A stretch of 64,000 nt of DNA from assembly GCA_015501585.1 (NCBI GenBank), contig JADNRY010000280.1:1-64000 (forward strand). The letters run 5' to 3'. Below are positions 44,831 to 56,277 of this stretch, one piece after another. Position 1 is the stretch's first letter; every line of letters begins with the position of its first letter. The translations under genes were made by a program, and so were the position numbers. The notes beneath the pieces were generated by a model. That model was not told where the DNA came from. It was given only the letters and a program-made list of their open reading frames with translations, and ran no database searches. Origin of the DNA: Rhodocollybia butyracea. Lineage: Eukaryota > Basidiomycota > Agaricomycetes > Agaricales > Omphalotaceae.

Positions 44831-45417
44831 AATTGGCTCTACTTCAACAGTGAGAAAACATTTAAACAACAAGGTGCCGGACTGGTTGCGTGGAGGGGAG
44901 GCATCGGTCACGGTCACGATAATATCTACTGTGACGTCACAGTTGTTGTGCGGAAAACACTCCCAAAAGTTAGAAGATAAAATTATATACTTAAAAAGCT
45001 GTGAGGTCCATGCAACCAAGTTGGGAGATGATTGCCACTCCTAATCACTGCCCTGGGTACTACCAAAATTTAAGGTTGTCTCCCTATTTGCCGTGCAGTT
45101 ACGTGCCGAAATGAAGGTAGCCCGACAAGCGGCAAGGCCTGGCATGTGTACGAACCTGGGCCTGAAGCTTGAAGCTTGAAGCCCAGTGAGAAGTCAATAC
45201 AAGCCCCCTCGGGTCTCTATCATTCTGATATCCGAAATCATAATCATGTCCAAAAACTCCAAAAACATCGCGAAATTTCGATGAAAAGCAGTAGGATAGT
45301 GAAAACGAAAAGATCGATCGCTGAACTTGAATGACTGGAGAGAAACGATGGGGACACTACTGTACACTACTGTACTAACATAATTAATAAACACTTTCTT
45401 GGCCCGTCTATCGCCGT
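44831..45417. other. Gap: intergenic with CRE site and short direct repeats
   Basis: No gene is seen. It holds the promoter of the mitochondrial protein with TGACGTCA at 44932-44939. It also has a 7-bp direct repeat (GAAGCTT, nearly three units, about 45164-45182) and a 10-bp tandem repeat (ACACTACTGT at 45354-45363 and 45364-45373) in the 3' region of the esterase gene. Confidence 0.55.
44932..44939. promoter_or_regulatory. CRE-type palindrome TGACGTCA
   Basis: A perfect 8-bp ATF/CREB site about 100 bp before the start (44830, minus strand) of the mitochondrial protein gene. It is the second such palindrome within 2.2 kb. Function is inferred. Confidence 0.4.
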
Positions 45418-46215
45418 CTAAGACCCTCTACCCAACTGACTTCGAAGCCATTTCTCCAATGTGGGAAGGCACTTGGCACCATCGTGGCCAACGTCTGGTA
45501 CCAAAAACAGCTCTGTGTTCCGTATTCCAACTCCTTCCCAAGCCTTCTTCAGCCACTTTATCCTTTCCACTCGTGTTCCACCAGCTTCAATCTCAAATTT
45601 TGTAGGGTTTTTCATACATTCCACCATCTTAGTCCCCACATCCTTCTCGCCAATAACATACTGCACAGGTATTCGAGCCATTTGGTCGAAATTCGGCGCA
45701 GCAGGGAGGGAAAACACACTATGAATGTTCGATACCCCTACTGGCCAAGGACTGTGCAAGTCTGGCGCCGTGATTCGGCCAGGAGCACCGACCGACACTG
45801 CTGCTAATCGATCTGGATGCAGATACATGAATCGATGAACGAATTGTCCACCAGCGCTGAATCCATGCAAGTAGAATTTATCTGTGCGTATCTGCCAAAT
45901 CTGACCAGCTTGTTCAACCATGGAGAGAAGGATAGTGTCAAATCGCAGGTTCTTGGATACCAATTCTCTGTAGCTGTTTTTCTGTTTCGGATTAGGAACG
46001 CCTTCAGGGAATACAGGACACAAGAGAACACAGGGATGCTGCTGGCAAAATTTTTGCAATCCTTCCAAGTAAGCTGCTATGTCTCGCTGTATTCCGTGGA
46101 TAATGACAATGAGAGGAAGAGAATGATTCTGGACAGCACAACTTTGGGGTCCATACACATGAAAGAAAAACCTAGAATCGAAATTCGATGTTACACAGAC
46201 CGTTTCGAACGTCAT
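45418..46215 (-). CDS. Intronless esterase, PHB-depolymerase-like alpha/beta hydrolase
   Basis: A single-exon gene of 265 codons. The fold is alpha/beta hydrolase: an early strand and oxyanion turn (LPLIVIIHGIQRD), the nucleophile elbow FYLHGFSAGGQF, an acid in VQYVIGEKDVGT and a histidine in LVPDVGHDGAKC. The spacing and small size resemble the polyhydroxybutyrate depolymerase/LpqC-like esterases that are common in bacteria. There is no signal peptide. Lack of introns in an intron-rich region, and a bacterial-like type, raise the possibility of lateral origin or retroposition; sequence alone does not prove either. Its ATG lies only 86 bp after the RPL12 stop on the same strand. Confidence 0.82.
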   Translation of the reverse strand: MTFETVCVTSNFDSRFFFHVYGPQSCAVQNHSLPLIVIIHGIQRDIAAYLEGLQKFCQQHPCVLLCPVFPEGVPNPKQKNSYRELVSKNLRFDTILLSMVEQAGQIWQIRTDKFYLHGFSAGGQFVHRFMYLHPDRLAAVSVGAPGRITAPDLHSPWPVGVSNIHSVFSLPAAPNFDQMARIPVQYVIGEKDVGTKMVECMKNPTKFEIEAGGTRVERIKWLKKAWEGVGIRNTELFLVPDVGHDGAKCLPTLEKWLRSQLGRGS

Positions 46216-46301
46216 GGTAGCAAAGGAAAAGGTTTGCTTTAGCTCACGTTCTTACGTTATGCTACATGCTCTTAAGCGAAGTGAAAAGATGAAATTAGAA
46301 T

Positions 46302-46960
46302 CTACTCGTCTGGGACTTCGATCTCTCCAGAGTTGATCTGATCAATAACATCGTGAGGAGGCATACCCTCTACTGTGCACCCCACCGATTGCGCGGTGCC
46401 CAAAATCTCCTTCACACAACCTGAAAGCTCCTTGGCTAAAGATTTTGATTTCATCGTCCTGGCGATGTCGTAGATTTCATCAAGAGGAATATTGCCAGAA
46501 TGCTTAATGTTCTTTTCTTTTTTGCGGTCACGCGGTGGCTCTAAAGGACGTGTTAAGAATAAGACTAGTAGGCAATGGCAAACAACGCACCTTTGAGAGC
46601 TTTGATTACCAGTGAAGACGCAGAGGGAACAACGGAGACGGCGGCTTGTCGGTTTTGAATAGTAAGTTGGACGGTGACCCTAAGACCCTTCCACTGGCCA
46701 GTAGCCTTGGCAATGTCTTCTCCGACCTTCTTGGGTGACTGGAAATTAACAAAAGTAAGAAATCAAGAACAACGTAGATATTCCCGATTACTTACTAGAC
46801 CAAGAGGACCAATCTTGGGTGCAAGCGCAGACGATGCACCGACTTCTCCTCCAGTAGCCCGAAGGTAAATTATCTTGATTTCATTCGGGTCCTAGTAAAG
46901 CAACAGTTCAAAAGACGAATTCAGCGAATCTGAGCAAAGATTTACGAGTTTTGGGGCCAT
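46302..46960 (-). CDS. RPL12: 60S ribosomal protein L12 (uL11)
   Basis: Cytosolic large-subunit protein of the GTPase-associated stalk base. The 165-aa product matches the family end to end: [54 protein letters not shown], then [20 protein letters not shown] and the end [15 protein letters not shown]. Four exons are joined, the first of only 15 nt (MAPKL), the usual very short leader exon for this kind of gene. The short first exon means most of the promoter and intron 1 lie at 46.9-47.1 kb. It is divergent from the PHO80-type cyclin with 206 bp between starts. Confidence 0.97.
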
Positions 46961-47030
46961 GGTATCAGGGAGACGTCGCGTACAAGATGAAGCTAAATTT
47001 TGTGGCTTGAGAAAACTGCCCAGCACCGAG

Positions 47031-47054
47031 CACGTGCACCAGTGTGCACACGTG
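47031..47054. promoter_or_regulatory. Paired CACGTG E-boxes in the RPL12/cyclin divergent promoter
   Basis: Two CACGTG palindromes (47031-47036, 47049-47054) start 18 bp apart inside an imperfect larger palindrome built from GTGCAC and CACGTG. In yeasts CACGTG is bound by bHLH factors such as Cbf1 and Pho4. Whether a basidiomycete bHLH protein binds here is inference. Confidence 0.5.
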
Positions 47055-47166
47055 TGCTATCAGTCACGAGATACTTTATTGAAATTGCCGAAGTAGCACG
47101 TTGTTACTGTCTTTCATCGGCCATTTGCTTCGATCAAGAAAACTCCTTGCACTGTGCGATGGGTCC

Positions 47167-48141
47167 ATGGAATCGTCGGTTCCAGAAAGGGCTGAACTCC
47201 CGCCAACATTTGAAAATGTACCCTTGAATGACCTTGTTGAACTCATTGGTACGCTGGAATTTCACGAGCGAGATACCTGGTACTTAGATGAAAAACCTTG
47301 TAGCAGATATGCTTGAACGATTAATGTCACACAATGACCAAATTCCCTTACAACCGTAATGATCGTTTTTTGTCTGCTAAAGGTGTATCCAGAATGCTGA
47401 TGATCGGCCAAATCGTCAGGGAAAGCCTTACTCGATTTCATTCGCGGTCTGCACCTGGTATCAGTGTCCTAGACTACTTGAAACGCATCGTAAAGTTTAC
47501 CAAGGTAGAGGTAAGCGACCCAGTCGTGTATCGATCAAGTTACTGATTCCGGTAGATACAGAAAGCCTGTCTTTTAATCACCCTTCACTACATCGACCAG
47601 ATATGCGCCCGAGTCCCTCTTTTCACACTCTCTTCCCTTACTTGCCATCGCTTCATCATAACAGCCATCACAGTCTCCAGCAAAGGGCTCTGCGATGTTT
47701 TCTGCAACAATACACTCTACGCCAAAGTCGGCGGCATCTCGGTCGGCGAACTAAACGTCCTCGAAAGAGAGTTTTTGCGAATGATTGAATGGACGATTAC
47801 GGCAAATCCCTTTTCTCCCCTTATTTCTCTGTCCTAACATATTGAACACACAGTGCACTCGAGAAATGTTGCAAGAATATTACACAAATCTCGTTCGAAC
47901 GCACAGCACCGGCAAGTATATCATCGCTGGCACGCAGACGTCCGAAGGTTCTTCCTCTGGAAGTAGTGACTTTGACATGGAAACATTGCCCTCGCGCTCG
48001 CCATCGATAAATGAACCTTCCGCCATTCTTGTTGACCCTGCAGCAACGGACGTTGCCCCTCGTCCGACGATTGAACAGAACATGGCGTTTGCCGCACTCC
48101 AGAATGAAGAGAGAGAATCACAGATACAGCCGCAAGGTTAA
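47167..48141 (+). CDS. PHO80-type cyclin (CDK regulatory subunit)
   Basis: About 250 aa over five exons, beginning MESSVPERAELPPTFENVPL. The cyclin box is of the PHO80/PCL type: ESLTRFHSRSAPGISVLDYL, KACLLITLHYIDQICARVPL, SSLTCHRFIITAITVSSKGL, the family-typical YAKVGGISVGELNVLEREFL and EWTITCTREMLQEYY. Such cyclins partner Pho85-like kinases and control phosphate response, glycogen use or cell cycle; the specific role here is not known. The C-terminal 70 residues are Ser/acidic and probably disordered. The joins QPESLTRF and FTKVEIQKACLL are in frame. It shares a promoter with RPL12 that holds two CACGTG boxes. Confidence 0.9.
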
Positions 48142-48658
48142 GTATCATTGCTGACTCTCATACATTATTTAAATACTGTAACAACTATTTGAATACTTTG
48201 TAAAAGCACAATAGAGAAAGAAGGACGGGAAGGAACGGTTGCTTGGTTTTTGGTCAAATGCTACAAATGAAAACGCAAGGAATGAGGAAGGATCTGCTTC
48301 TGATCAAGCAGAATAACAGCTAAAGAGCGTTGTTATCTAAGTTCAAGTTACACGTACAAGTCCATTCTGAGAGCAACAACGCATGGTGATCAACATCCAC
48401 ACCAAGGAAACTCCCAACGAGTTGCACACAACAAGCCTTGACCATAGCAAAATACCATGTTCGACGAGTGGGGGAATTAGTTGTCGCAAGCGCGACATAA
48501 GAGCTACTTTACCGACGTTTACAAGAGCAACACAGGCAACATATTCTTCTTCTGGTAGACCCGTATCGACTGGGAGAAATGGAGGAAGATGCCGAACATC
48601 CACATTCTCGATGCTTCTAGGTACAAAAAAGTCCATCATCGCTCACGCGAGCTTGATA
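48142..48658. other. Gap between convergent genes: no gene seen
   Basis: 3' regions of the cyclin gene and the KSP1-like gene. A 98-codon minus-strand frame (48343-48639) starts MMDFFVPRSIENVDVRHLPP, but it matches nothing I know and I do not call it a gene. An A-rich stretch near 48200-48310 fits transcript ends. Confidence 0.45.
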
Positions 48659-51600
48659 TCATCGTCTCAAGGCAGACAACATCTTAGCCAAAGCGTTTAT
48701 CTGGCCCTTCTGCACCTTCTTCGGACCGTCTCCCTCTTGACTACTAACACTGCTTAATGCCGAGCTGAGGTCCCCACTACTCGCACCAGCATCTCGTCCA
48801 AAACTGGGAGACTTTTGACTGGTGGCCGAAAGAGGGTAAGGAGGACGCTCGTTGATGGTACCAAGAGAAAGCTCCTTCGGTTTACGAGAACGTTGTTTAC
48901 GAGGAGCTCCGCTGGGAACGTCTCCCACAGGCTCCAAACGCTGACCGCGTGGAAGCTCGTTCAGTTCCCATGGAACACCATCCATAACTGAAAGGAAGAG
49001 CCTTCAGTAAATGTATACGTAGTAACAGCTTTGAAAAACTCACTCTTGACATTCTTAGGAAGACCAGGGTGAGCGGAATGGTACGAAGAAGCCGAAGAAC
49101 CCGTGTATCTCCCATTTGTTCGCCAACTGTTTGAAGAAACACTAGTAGCAGCGGTAGACACACTGCGTACGCTAGAGTTGCTATAACGAGTGAATGCTGA
49201 ACTGGACGTGCTGGCAGTAGAGGTAGTACTCATTGAGCTGCGCCAATTACTTGACACAACTGAGCTCGCACTAGAAGCCAGTGGACGTCCACTACGAGTG
49301 CTATTAGGAGAGATCGCACGTTCGGATCGTCTGTCATCGGGCCAGCGGTTGGGACTGCGAGGAGGCATGGGTGACCGTGAATTATGAACGTCACGGGAGT
49401 GTGTTCTAGAAGGCGATCCGCGACCGCGTCTGCCACGGTTAAGAGTAGAGGACGCATCATCATGTAGATCGTGGACACTTGCAGAGTTAGGCGGGTGTGG
49501 TTCCAGTCCCATAATCAAAGATGCTACATTGCTCGCAGTTGTCGACTTAGTTGGGTTAGAGTCTGTGGATCCAGATATCACCGAGGTGTTATCGTCTGCT
49601 GCGCCAGCGGCAAGATGAGCGGCACTAGTCTTTCCAAAGCTGAGCTTCCACTTGGACGGTTTTTTGCTTACGGGGGCCGGCGGGGTACTCGACGGAGCAT
49701 CGGCAGCGGGTGCTACCGGTCGCGGCAACAGAGGCTTGACCGTCAGCAACGGAGTGGGCACTGCATACATGGAAACAGGTTCGTATGGGCGCGACCGACG
49801 AGAAGAAACCGAGGGGTCCGAACCAGAAGTAGCGGTGGACGATCGTGCAGAAAGCTTCGACGTTTTGCTGAGCTCCCGTGCTAATGATTGCAATGATTGG
49901 GAGGCAACGTCAAGAGTAGCCGACGTTTCATCGTAAGGAGTGGTTGGAGTTGCCACTACAGAACCTTTTCCCTTCCGAGCACCACGCTTTCTACGCTTAT
50001 GAGCAGAATGAGACCTCGAATTCATCCCCTCTTCACTGAGCACGTCCTGTGCTTCCTCCTCTTCTTTGTTTTCCCTAATTTCCTCTTCGATTTCCGGCTC
50101 TTGATCAAAGACGGTGGAAAGCTCAGAAGCCTCGGGATGCTCGTAAGCAGGACCAAAAGAAGGAGCACGAGACAAGGAACGAGAAGGAATAGCAGGTGTT
50201 CGCACGGCAGTACCCCCAGAGGCTTGACGAGATTGGGGACGGTGAGACATAGGAGTCGATGCAAAGATGGGGAAACCAGTAGTAGCACTGCTGATCGAAA
50301 CATTGCGCTGATGGCCTTTTCTGGGCTTGGGATCGTCAGTGAGAAGGTCGGGAAGGTCACGGACCCAAGCACCGAACCCTGATGCTGAGATTCGCTTGGA
50401 ATCATCGTCGGCATCGTCGAGGATATTGAAGACTTTGTTGGCAAGGACATCCGCCACTGGATGAGTCATTCCAGCAAAGCGGAGCATGAAAAAGTTGACG
50501 GGATCGCGCTGGAATTGTGTGAAGGAGCTACAAACCCCCTGCGCGGTGTCGGTCCAGGGGTTACAGTGAAATAGCCTGGTGCAAGAGAATGAATACACAA
50601 AGATATAAAGATAATTTTTGAGTAACACACATGTTGATCAATACAATGCCGAGAGACCATACATCTGCAGCACGAGGTCGGTACGTCGGAGCCATATTGT
50701 TTCTGCATTCTTCAAAGCAAAGCGTCAGATTCATGATTCAGTTGCAATCAGAGCAATAGAAGACGTACCATAGCTCATGTAGGGTGCACTGCCGCAGTCC
50801 ATGTCAGACGACTGAACGTCAGTCGTTGACAGACCAAAATCGGTAAGTTTGACGACGACTTTGCGCTCCTGGGTGCCATCAGGAAGAGTATCCCAACCAT
50901 CGGTAACGATAAAGTTTTCAGGTTTGATATCCCTATGGAAGACGTGTTGATCATGACAAGCAGCGACGGCGTCACACATCTGGGAGAACATGGACGAGAT
51001 GAGACGTAGCCGTGTACGGGAGAGCTGCTGAGAAGGATTCATGGTAGAAAGAAGGCTAGGGGTGGGTGGTGTGCGAGACGAGCATGTGGATGAGTCGGCG
51101 GAACCAGGAGACTCTGCTTCGTAATGATCGCGAGCTTGTTCGAGAAAATAAAAAAGGTCTTCACCTGGAACGTATTCCAGAAGAAGGAGTAGGAAAGAAG
51201 GCGTTTCAAGAGTCCGATGAAGAGTAACGATATTTGGATGTGAGTGGAGGGACTGATGGATTGTCACCTGCGAAGAAGAGCATTAGAACAAAAATAAGTG
51301 TATTATTTAGCGCTACCCACCTCTGTCATTTGTGCAGACAAGGCTTCCTCGTCGAGGTTTGCTTTTGAAAGACACTTGAGCGCATACTCGCGGCCATAAA
51401 CCGTCTTGGGTCGGGACCTAGATGTATCCTCGAGATCCAACGTGCCGACCATATGACCGTCCTCTGAAGGAGGTGGACGATAAAGCACCTCACAAACCAG
51501 ATACACAACCGCATAGCTCCCTGCACCGAGACGCCTGACTACTTCGAATTCCTTTGCAGGCTGCTCGTCGTCTGGCGTATCTGAGCGTAAAGAGGCAGTG

Positions 51601-52022
51601 TCGCCAATCGAAACCAACGTGATTGTTTCGCCCTGCAAGACTGCGCCTTCACCAACAATGTCTCCGTAAACAAAGACATCTTCAAGATCCAAGGAACTAG
51701 CAGATTGTGATGGCGAAGGAGGTCTGGAATCGAATGACGGCGTTTTTGCAGCATGAGCGCTGGGCTGAAACCCAGAACTGCGTGAGGAGATATACGGACT
51801 TTTGAGTTTGGACGGGGAAGAAGAAGTAGGAGAACATAAAAGATTAGTAGTTACTGAAAGCGGGCTTGGGGGAAAGTATGAGGGACGGTTTGAGAGAGAG
51901 TCTCTGTGAACACGCTTGTTATTCACAGTGGGACGAGTTGAGGGTTCATTATGGCGAAAATAGTCACTATCAACGGCGGATTTCTTGGAGGAAAGCGGTG
52001 GATAATCGGAATACTGCAACAT
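48659..52022 (-). CDS. KSP1/RAN1-type serine/threonine protein kinase
   Basis: About 1,000 aa. The Ser-rich N-terminal region is followed by a kinase domain with Gly-rich loop LGAGSYAVVYLV, lysine in YALKCLSK, HRDIKPENF, TDFGLST and GSAPYMSYECR in place of the usual APE. These features are typical of the yeast Ksp1/Sks1 and fission-yeast Ran1 group, which link nutrient signalling (TORC1, PKA) to growth, autophagy or meiosis. An insert of about 40 Ser/Thr/Pro residues lies between the ATP lobe and the catalytic loop. The C-terminal 500 residues are low-complexity and Ser/Arg/Pro-rich, ending INALAKMLSALRR; many possible phosphosites make regulation by other kinases likely. At least five introns are needed. 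The start MLQYSDYPPLSSKK at 52022 opens a long frame. Confidence 0.88.
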
Positions 52023-52369
52023 GCTCTAGCTCTCGTAAAGCAAATGGTCCGTTTCAGACGAGACCGGCTGGGAGTCTGAGCTGGTCAAGGCGAAGACACA
52101 TGCAGGAGCTGGGGGACCCGGCAACGCCGCAGAGAATATCGAGGCCCACACAAATCTGGCGAGCAGATCAGCGACGACGAGCAAAGGTCGCTGGACGTCG
52201 TGCACGACAACGGACAGCACACTTACTAGCAAAGACAGTAGAGGCAGAAAGGAAGAGAGAAGAAAGCCACCAAATTCAACTATTGACTAATTAAGTGTGC
52301 CATGTGCTCTGCCGTATGGCACAATATCGCAATATGGCACACGTTGATCTTTTACTGTACTACACAGCG
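52023..52369. other. Gap: promoter of the kinase gene and 3' end of UTP6
   Basis: No gene is seen. A 142-codon plus-strand frame crosses from the kinase N-terminus into the gap (51866-52294); it is Arg/Ser-rich and looks like a shadow. The sequence GTGCCATGTGCTCTGCC and the TGGCAC repeats near 52300-52340 are short and probably chance. Confidence 0.45.
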
Positions 52370-54688
52370 TTAATTTGACCCGTTATCTAACCCCAGAACT
52401 CTCACCCATCTTGCCTCCATCTCCTTTTCCCCTACAGAGCCTTTTGATCTCACAATCAACTCGCTCGCTTCCTTTCCTTTCCCATTATTTAGTAACCACT
52501 CCGCCCATGTTATTGTCGCTTCGATCATGTCCTGCTTTCGCCATGATTCATATATTTCTCTGAGCACTTGCTCTTTTCCACCAGTCTCCACTTGCATTTG
52601 AAAAGTCTTTTGCCATACTTTTCCCGTGCAAAGAAACCGGCGCAATGCTTCTGGCTTTGATCCAAAAGTCGTCACGTACCCCAAAAGTAATTCTTCATAG
52701 AGTGCAGGATCACCTATACTTTCATTCAAAAGATTCTAAAAAAACACATTGTTTCAGCGCTGCGCTTTCCATAGATTTGGTCTTGTTACCTCATATACGT
52801 TCAATCGCTTATCCTGATTGAACGGTTTTGAAAGACCCCACATCCACACTTTCACGTCGTTGGGGAAGACTGATTGCCTGGCCTCATGCCAGACCTTTTC
52901 CATCTCGACGGTTTCTCCCAATGCATCCAATGCGTCAAGTCGGGCCAACCATACGGCTGCGCAATCTTTAGCTCGAGACGTATACCTACGTGCTGTATCC
53001 AGACTTTGGCACGTTGAACAACTCCTTTGAGCGCTGCCTCTGTCATCAGCTTGATGTGAGCACACAACAAAGATGGCGAGCTCGACTTGAGCCGGCGTAA
53101 GAGTGCCTGCAATGATGATTCGACATACAGTTTCTGTACAATTTGTTGTGATTAGCACTGGCTTGATACATATGATAAAGCGGGAGTCAAGAAAGTCGTG
53201 TCTCCACTAGACCATGCTTCTAGAGTCACAAGCGCAAAACGACTGCGGATAGAATTAGACTCACCAGATGTTCATCCAAATGTATCACAGAACCTGGTAA
53301 GCACCAATCCAACACAAATTGCGCGTAGACTTGACAAAGTGGTTCTTCCTGACTTTCCGACAGTATTGAAATCAAAAATTCATTCGCACGTTGGATGCCT
53401 TGGATCAGTGCCTGTCCTTGAGGAACGGCATTTGACGAAGGCGCCGGCGAGACCGTATCGCATGTAGACGTGAGTAAACGCGTGTATAATATCTTGATCG
53501 CACGCGGATGGCGAGGCAACGTTGACCGGAGAAGGAGGTCTAAATGTATGACCAGTGATTGCCGCAAAAATGGAGGTGATGGGTATGTTGTGAGCAACTG
53601 GTTAAGGGATTCAAAGAGTTCGATCTGAGGCAAAGCTACACGCAAACGGAAAATCAGAAACTGCGAAACGGACAACAAGCACGATCGTGATGGTCTCGAA
53701 TGACACAGACAATGATACAACGTACACCATTGAATACGTAGCAGCATGAACAGGAACAGCTTACCTTTAACGGCGCTGTCCAAAACAGCCTTTACTATTA
53801 TACCATCAAGAACATGCGTTCTTGCTGCTTCCTCTTGGTCAAGTTTTACTATTTCGGGGTCCATGTCCGATTCTGTTTCTACCTTGGAAATGCCGAGTAG
53901 GTCCCATCTTCGTCTAAGACTTTCAATAAAGCCAAGCTCCATTTTGACATACTCTGTCCACATTTCGACATTGTCCGCGTTGAGTCTGATTCCCCGCTGA
54001 AGGAGCGTTCGTGCTGTCGAGGGAGACAAGTGTGCCAACTCGTGTGACGCTGCAAGAATATATAACGCAGGTACATTTGGATGCAGTTGTAATGCGCTGT
54101 TCCCGAATAAACGCAACGACTTCATGATAGAAACAAAAACTAACCGAGCAGTTATCCTTCCGACCAAAGATCTTGCACCTTCGTTTTTAGCTACTTGGAT
54201 GTATTCAATCCAGAGACCAACGTCTGATTTGAACCTCTTCAGTGCGCGTTCAAATATATGAAACTGCCGTCGTACAAGCGCGAAATCTGATATGGTAGCT
54301 GGGATTTTAGGGATATCTATAGAAAAGTTTCAAGCCATAATGAAGTTTGCCTGCAACAGATACCTACTGAGACGTTCCACCCTTTTCCTTCGTAAGTGTT
54401 CCAAGCCCATTTCGTAGGAGGCATAGCGTAAGAAGTCTGATTTTTTGGCGATGCGACGAACAAGAGTGGCTTCAAAAGTAGAACGCTGTTTCATTATTTG
54501 TTTTGTTTCTGCCTACTTATTTTGAGTGAAAAAATTGGTGCTGCAAAAAAGTTTGCTCACGACTGTAAATACTTTTTTCTCGACGAGATCTTTGAGCTCA
54601 TCGAGCATCTACAGAACAGTAAGAGGTTGATACGATGTACTAATTATTATAAGCTTGCCTGCTCTTGCTGGAATTGAACCCGTTCCAT
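52370..54688 (-). CDS. UTP6: U3 snoRNP/SSU processome protein UTP6 (HAT repeats)
   Basis: UTP6 is part of the UTP-B complex used in early 18S rRNA processing in the nucleolus. The start MERVQFQQEQ is followed by MLDELKDLVEKKVFT, then the highly typical KQIMKQRSTFEATLVRRIAK and KSDFLRYASYEMGLEHLRRK. HAT-type helical repeats follow (VGLWIEYIQVAKNEGARS, ALYILAASHELAHLSPSTAR, NVEMWTEYVKMELGFIESLR), and the C-terminus reads WAEWLLNNGKGKEASELIVR to DNGSN. About eight introns are present. The first (54609-54658) has a GC donor (GCAAGC), needed because reading through meets a stop. The start is 68 bp from the divergent Ser/Pro-rich gene. Length of about 620 aa fits. Confidence 0.9.
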
Positions 54689-54756
54689 GGTGGTAGTTGA
54701 TCAAACAAAATAATTTAGCGCCATCATCGGTCCGATATTTGTTGCCTTTCGCCATC

Positions 54757-55843
54757 ATGCCGACCACAAAGGCTCACCGTGCGTCAAGTTCATCTCGACT
54801 TGCACCACATTCCAGAACAAATTCTGCAACCAGACTTGGGACAAATCTACAGTTTACGCAAAAGGACCCCACCAACAGACAGCCACAACAACCGGCGCCG
54901 AGTAGGAAAAGCCATACACATGATGTTCGTTGTTACTTTGCCTTCGAGGATCTGAACTCACGCTGTCTTTTAGAAAATCCCAAGAGTGAGCAGTTTTCAC
55001 CGGGCTGACTCGCTCCAACCGACTGCGAAACGAGTCGTTCATCCTACAAAAGTCAAGAAAGGCTTTACTCTTGCATCTAGTCCCAGCGACGAAGCTGACG
55101 ATGACGAATGGGTGTCAAGTGAAAGCGGTGCAGCTACGCCAAACCCAGAGTCAGAGCCCGAGATGCCGGCCGAACAACCTGAACCTCCTACACCCATTCC
55201 TCGCGTGGATACTGCACGAGTGCCACTTGATTCTTTGCCTCGAGCTAAACTTTCAGGTGTACCCAAGCGAACTCGTCCCCCATCTATGCATTCAATCTCT
55301 ACCAAACATGATGTTCTTCGTCCTCATCCTCTCATTCGAGGCCAATCATTTGGTCTCCCCATCGCTCCTCTAGCTACCACTTCAGATGTTTCCGCACAGA
55401 TTTCCTCTACCCCTCCCCCAGCTAACATCGATATACACTCCAGCCTTTCTACTTCCCCAACAACCACCATCTCTGGCTCTCCTTCTTCACTCCACCACAT
55501 GCCTTCCCGGCGAACCTCTATATCCTCCGCCCGTTCCGTTGCCACTCTCCCCGCACCTCGACAACCAAAAGATCGCACTCGTACCGTCTCCATGCTTTCA
55601 ACTTCATCTTCCTCGGCCGCCATTTCCTCACTGGCCCACATTCCCGCCACACGTCCGCCCAGCCCCCAGCGTCTCTCTGTCATATTTCCGCCACCAAGTC
55701 ATCCTCAGTTTCACACTGCCGGTGTACATTCACTGCTTCCTCCCCCTTACTTATCGAACCATCTCGCCACATTGGCTCATCGCACACCACTACGGGAAAG
55801 TTATGACCGTATCAGCAGGGCCAAACTCGAGGTTCGAAGATGA
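54757..55843 (+). CDS. Ser/Pro-rich conserved fungal protein of unknown function
   Basis: Starts MPTTKAHRASSSSRLAPHSR; the first exon continues to SHTHD. An intron with donor GTTCGT and acceptor TTTTAG gives SHTHDKIPRVSSFHRADSLQ. The clearest conserved core is KVKKGFTLASSPSDEADDDE followed by WVSSESGAATP, an acidic-Ser motif seen in a fungal regulatory family. It may be related to MKS1/DUF3295-type proteins, but I am not sure. The rest is low-complexity Ser/Pro/Thr with no folded domain. The C-terminus ISRAKLEVRR at 55843 may not be the true end, because the next exon could read on. The gene shares a short promoter with UTP6 (68 bp between starts). Confidence 0.65.
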
Positions 55844-56277
55844 CATAGCTTTTGATTGTTTCCGTGGGTTTCATCGATTCAACTGCAGAATTACCATTGA
55901 CTTACTTCGTAGGCGTATCATAATACCGACAGTACATACCCATTCGTAAAAGATCTACATCTCTTTCTCCGCTAATTTATTGTGTTTGCAAGTAGGAGAA
56001 CTACGTTTTACTTCGAGACTAGCCGCTGAAAACACGCGGTCACCAACGTGTTACAGCTATCTTTCCTTGAAGTTGCTTACTTTGCTGGCTCACATCACGC
56101 TCGCTCTACCTTTTCGCGGATCTACAGATGTTCATAAAGAGGAGTTGTGCAAGATTGTTTGCTTTGCATCTGTATCCAGATTGGCAAAGGCTGCACTATA
56201 TACGAGATACCAAACACAACATTTCTATCCTTAAGAGGATGTCACTGTAAACTACTGTAATGTTGAGCGTCTTTTCT
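55844..56277. other. Gap between convergent genes: no gene seen
   Basis: 3' regions of the Ser/Pro-rich gene and the SDR gene. If the former has a further exon, it would be here (frame ending near 55949 with ITIDLLRRRIIIPTVHTHS). No repeat or RNA gene was recognised. Confidence 0.4.

Noticed and set aside
1..52022. Autophagy cluster, because ATG7 and a KSP1-like kinase are both present
   Set aside because: They are about 46 kb apart with unrelated housekeeping genes between; there is no sign of functional clustering.
51866..52294. 142-codon plus-strand frame over the kinase 5' end
   Set aside because: Arg/Ser-rich and antisense to the Ser-rich kinase N-terminus; explained as a shadow.
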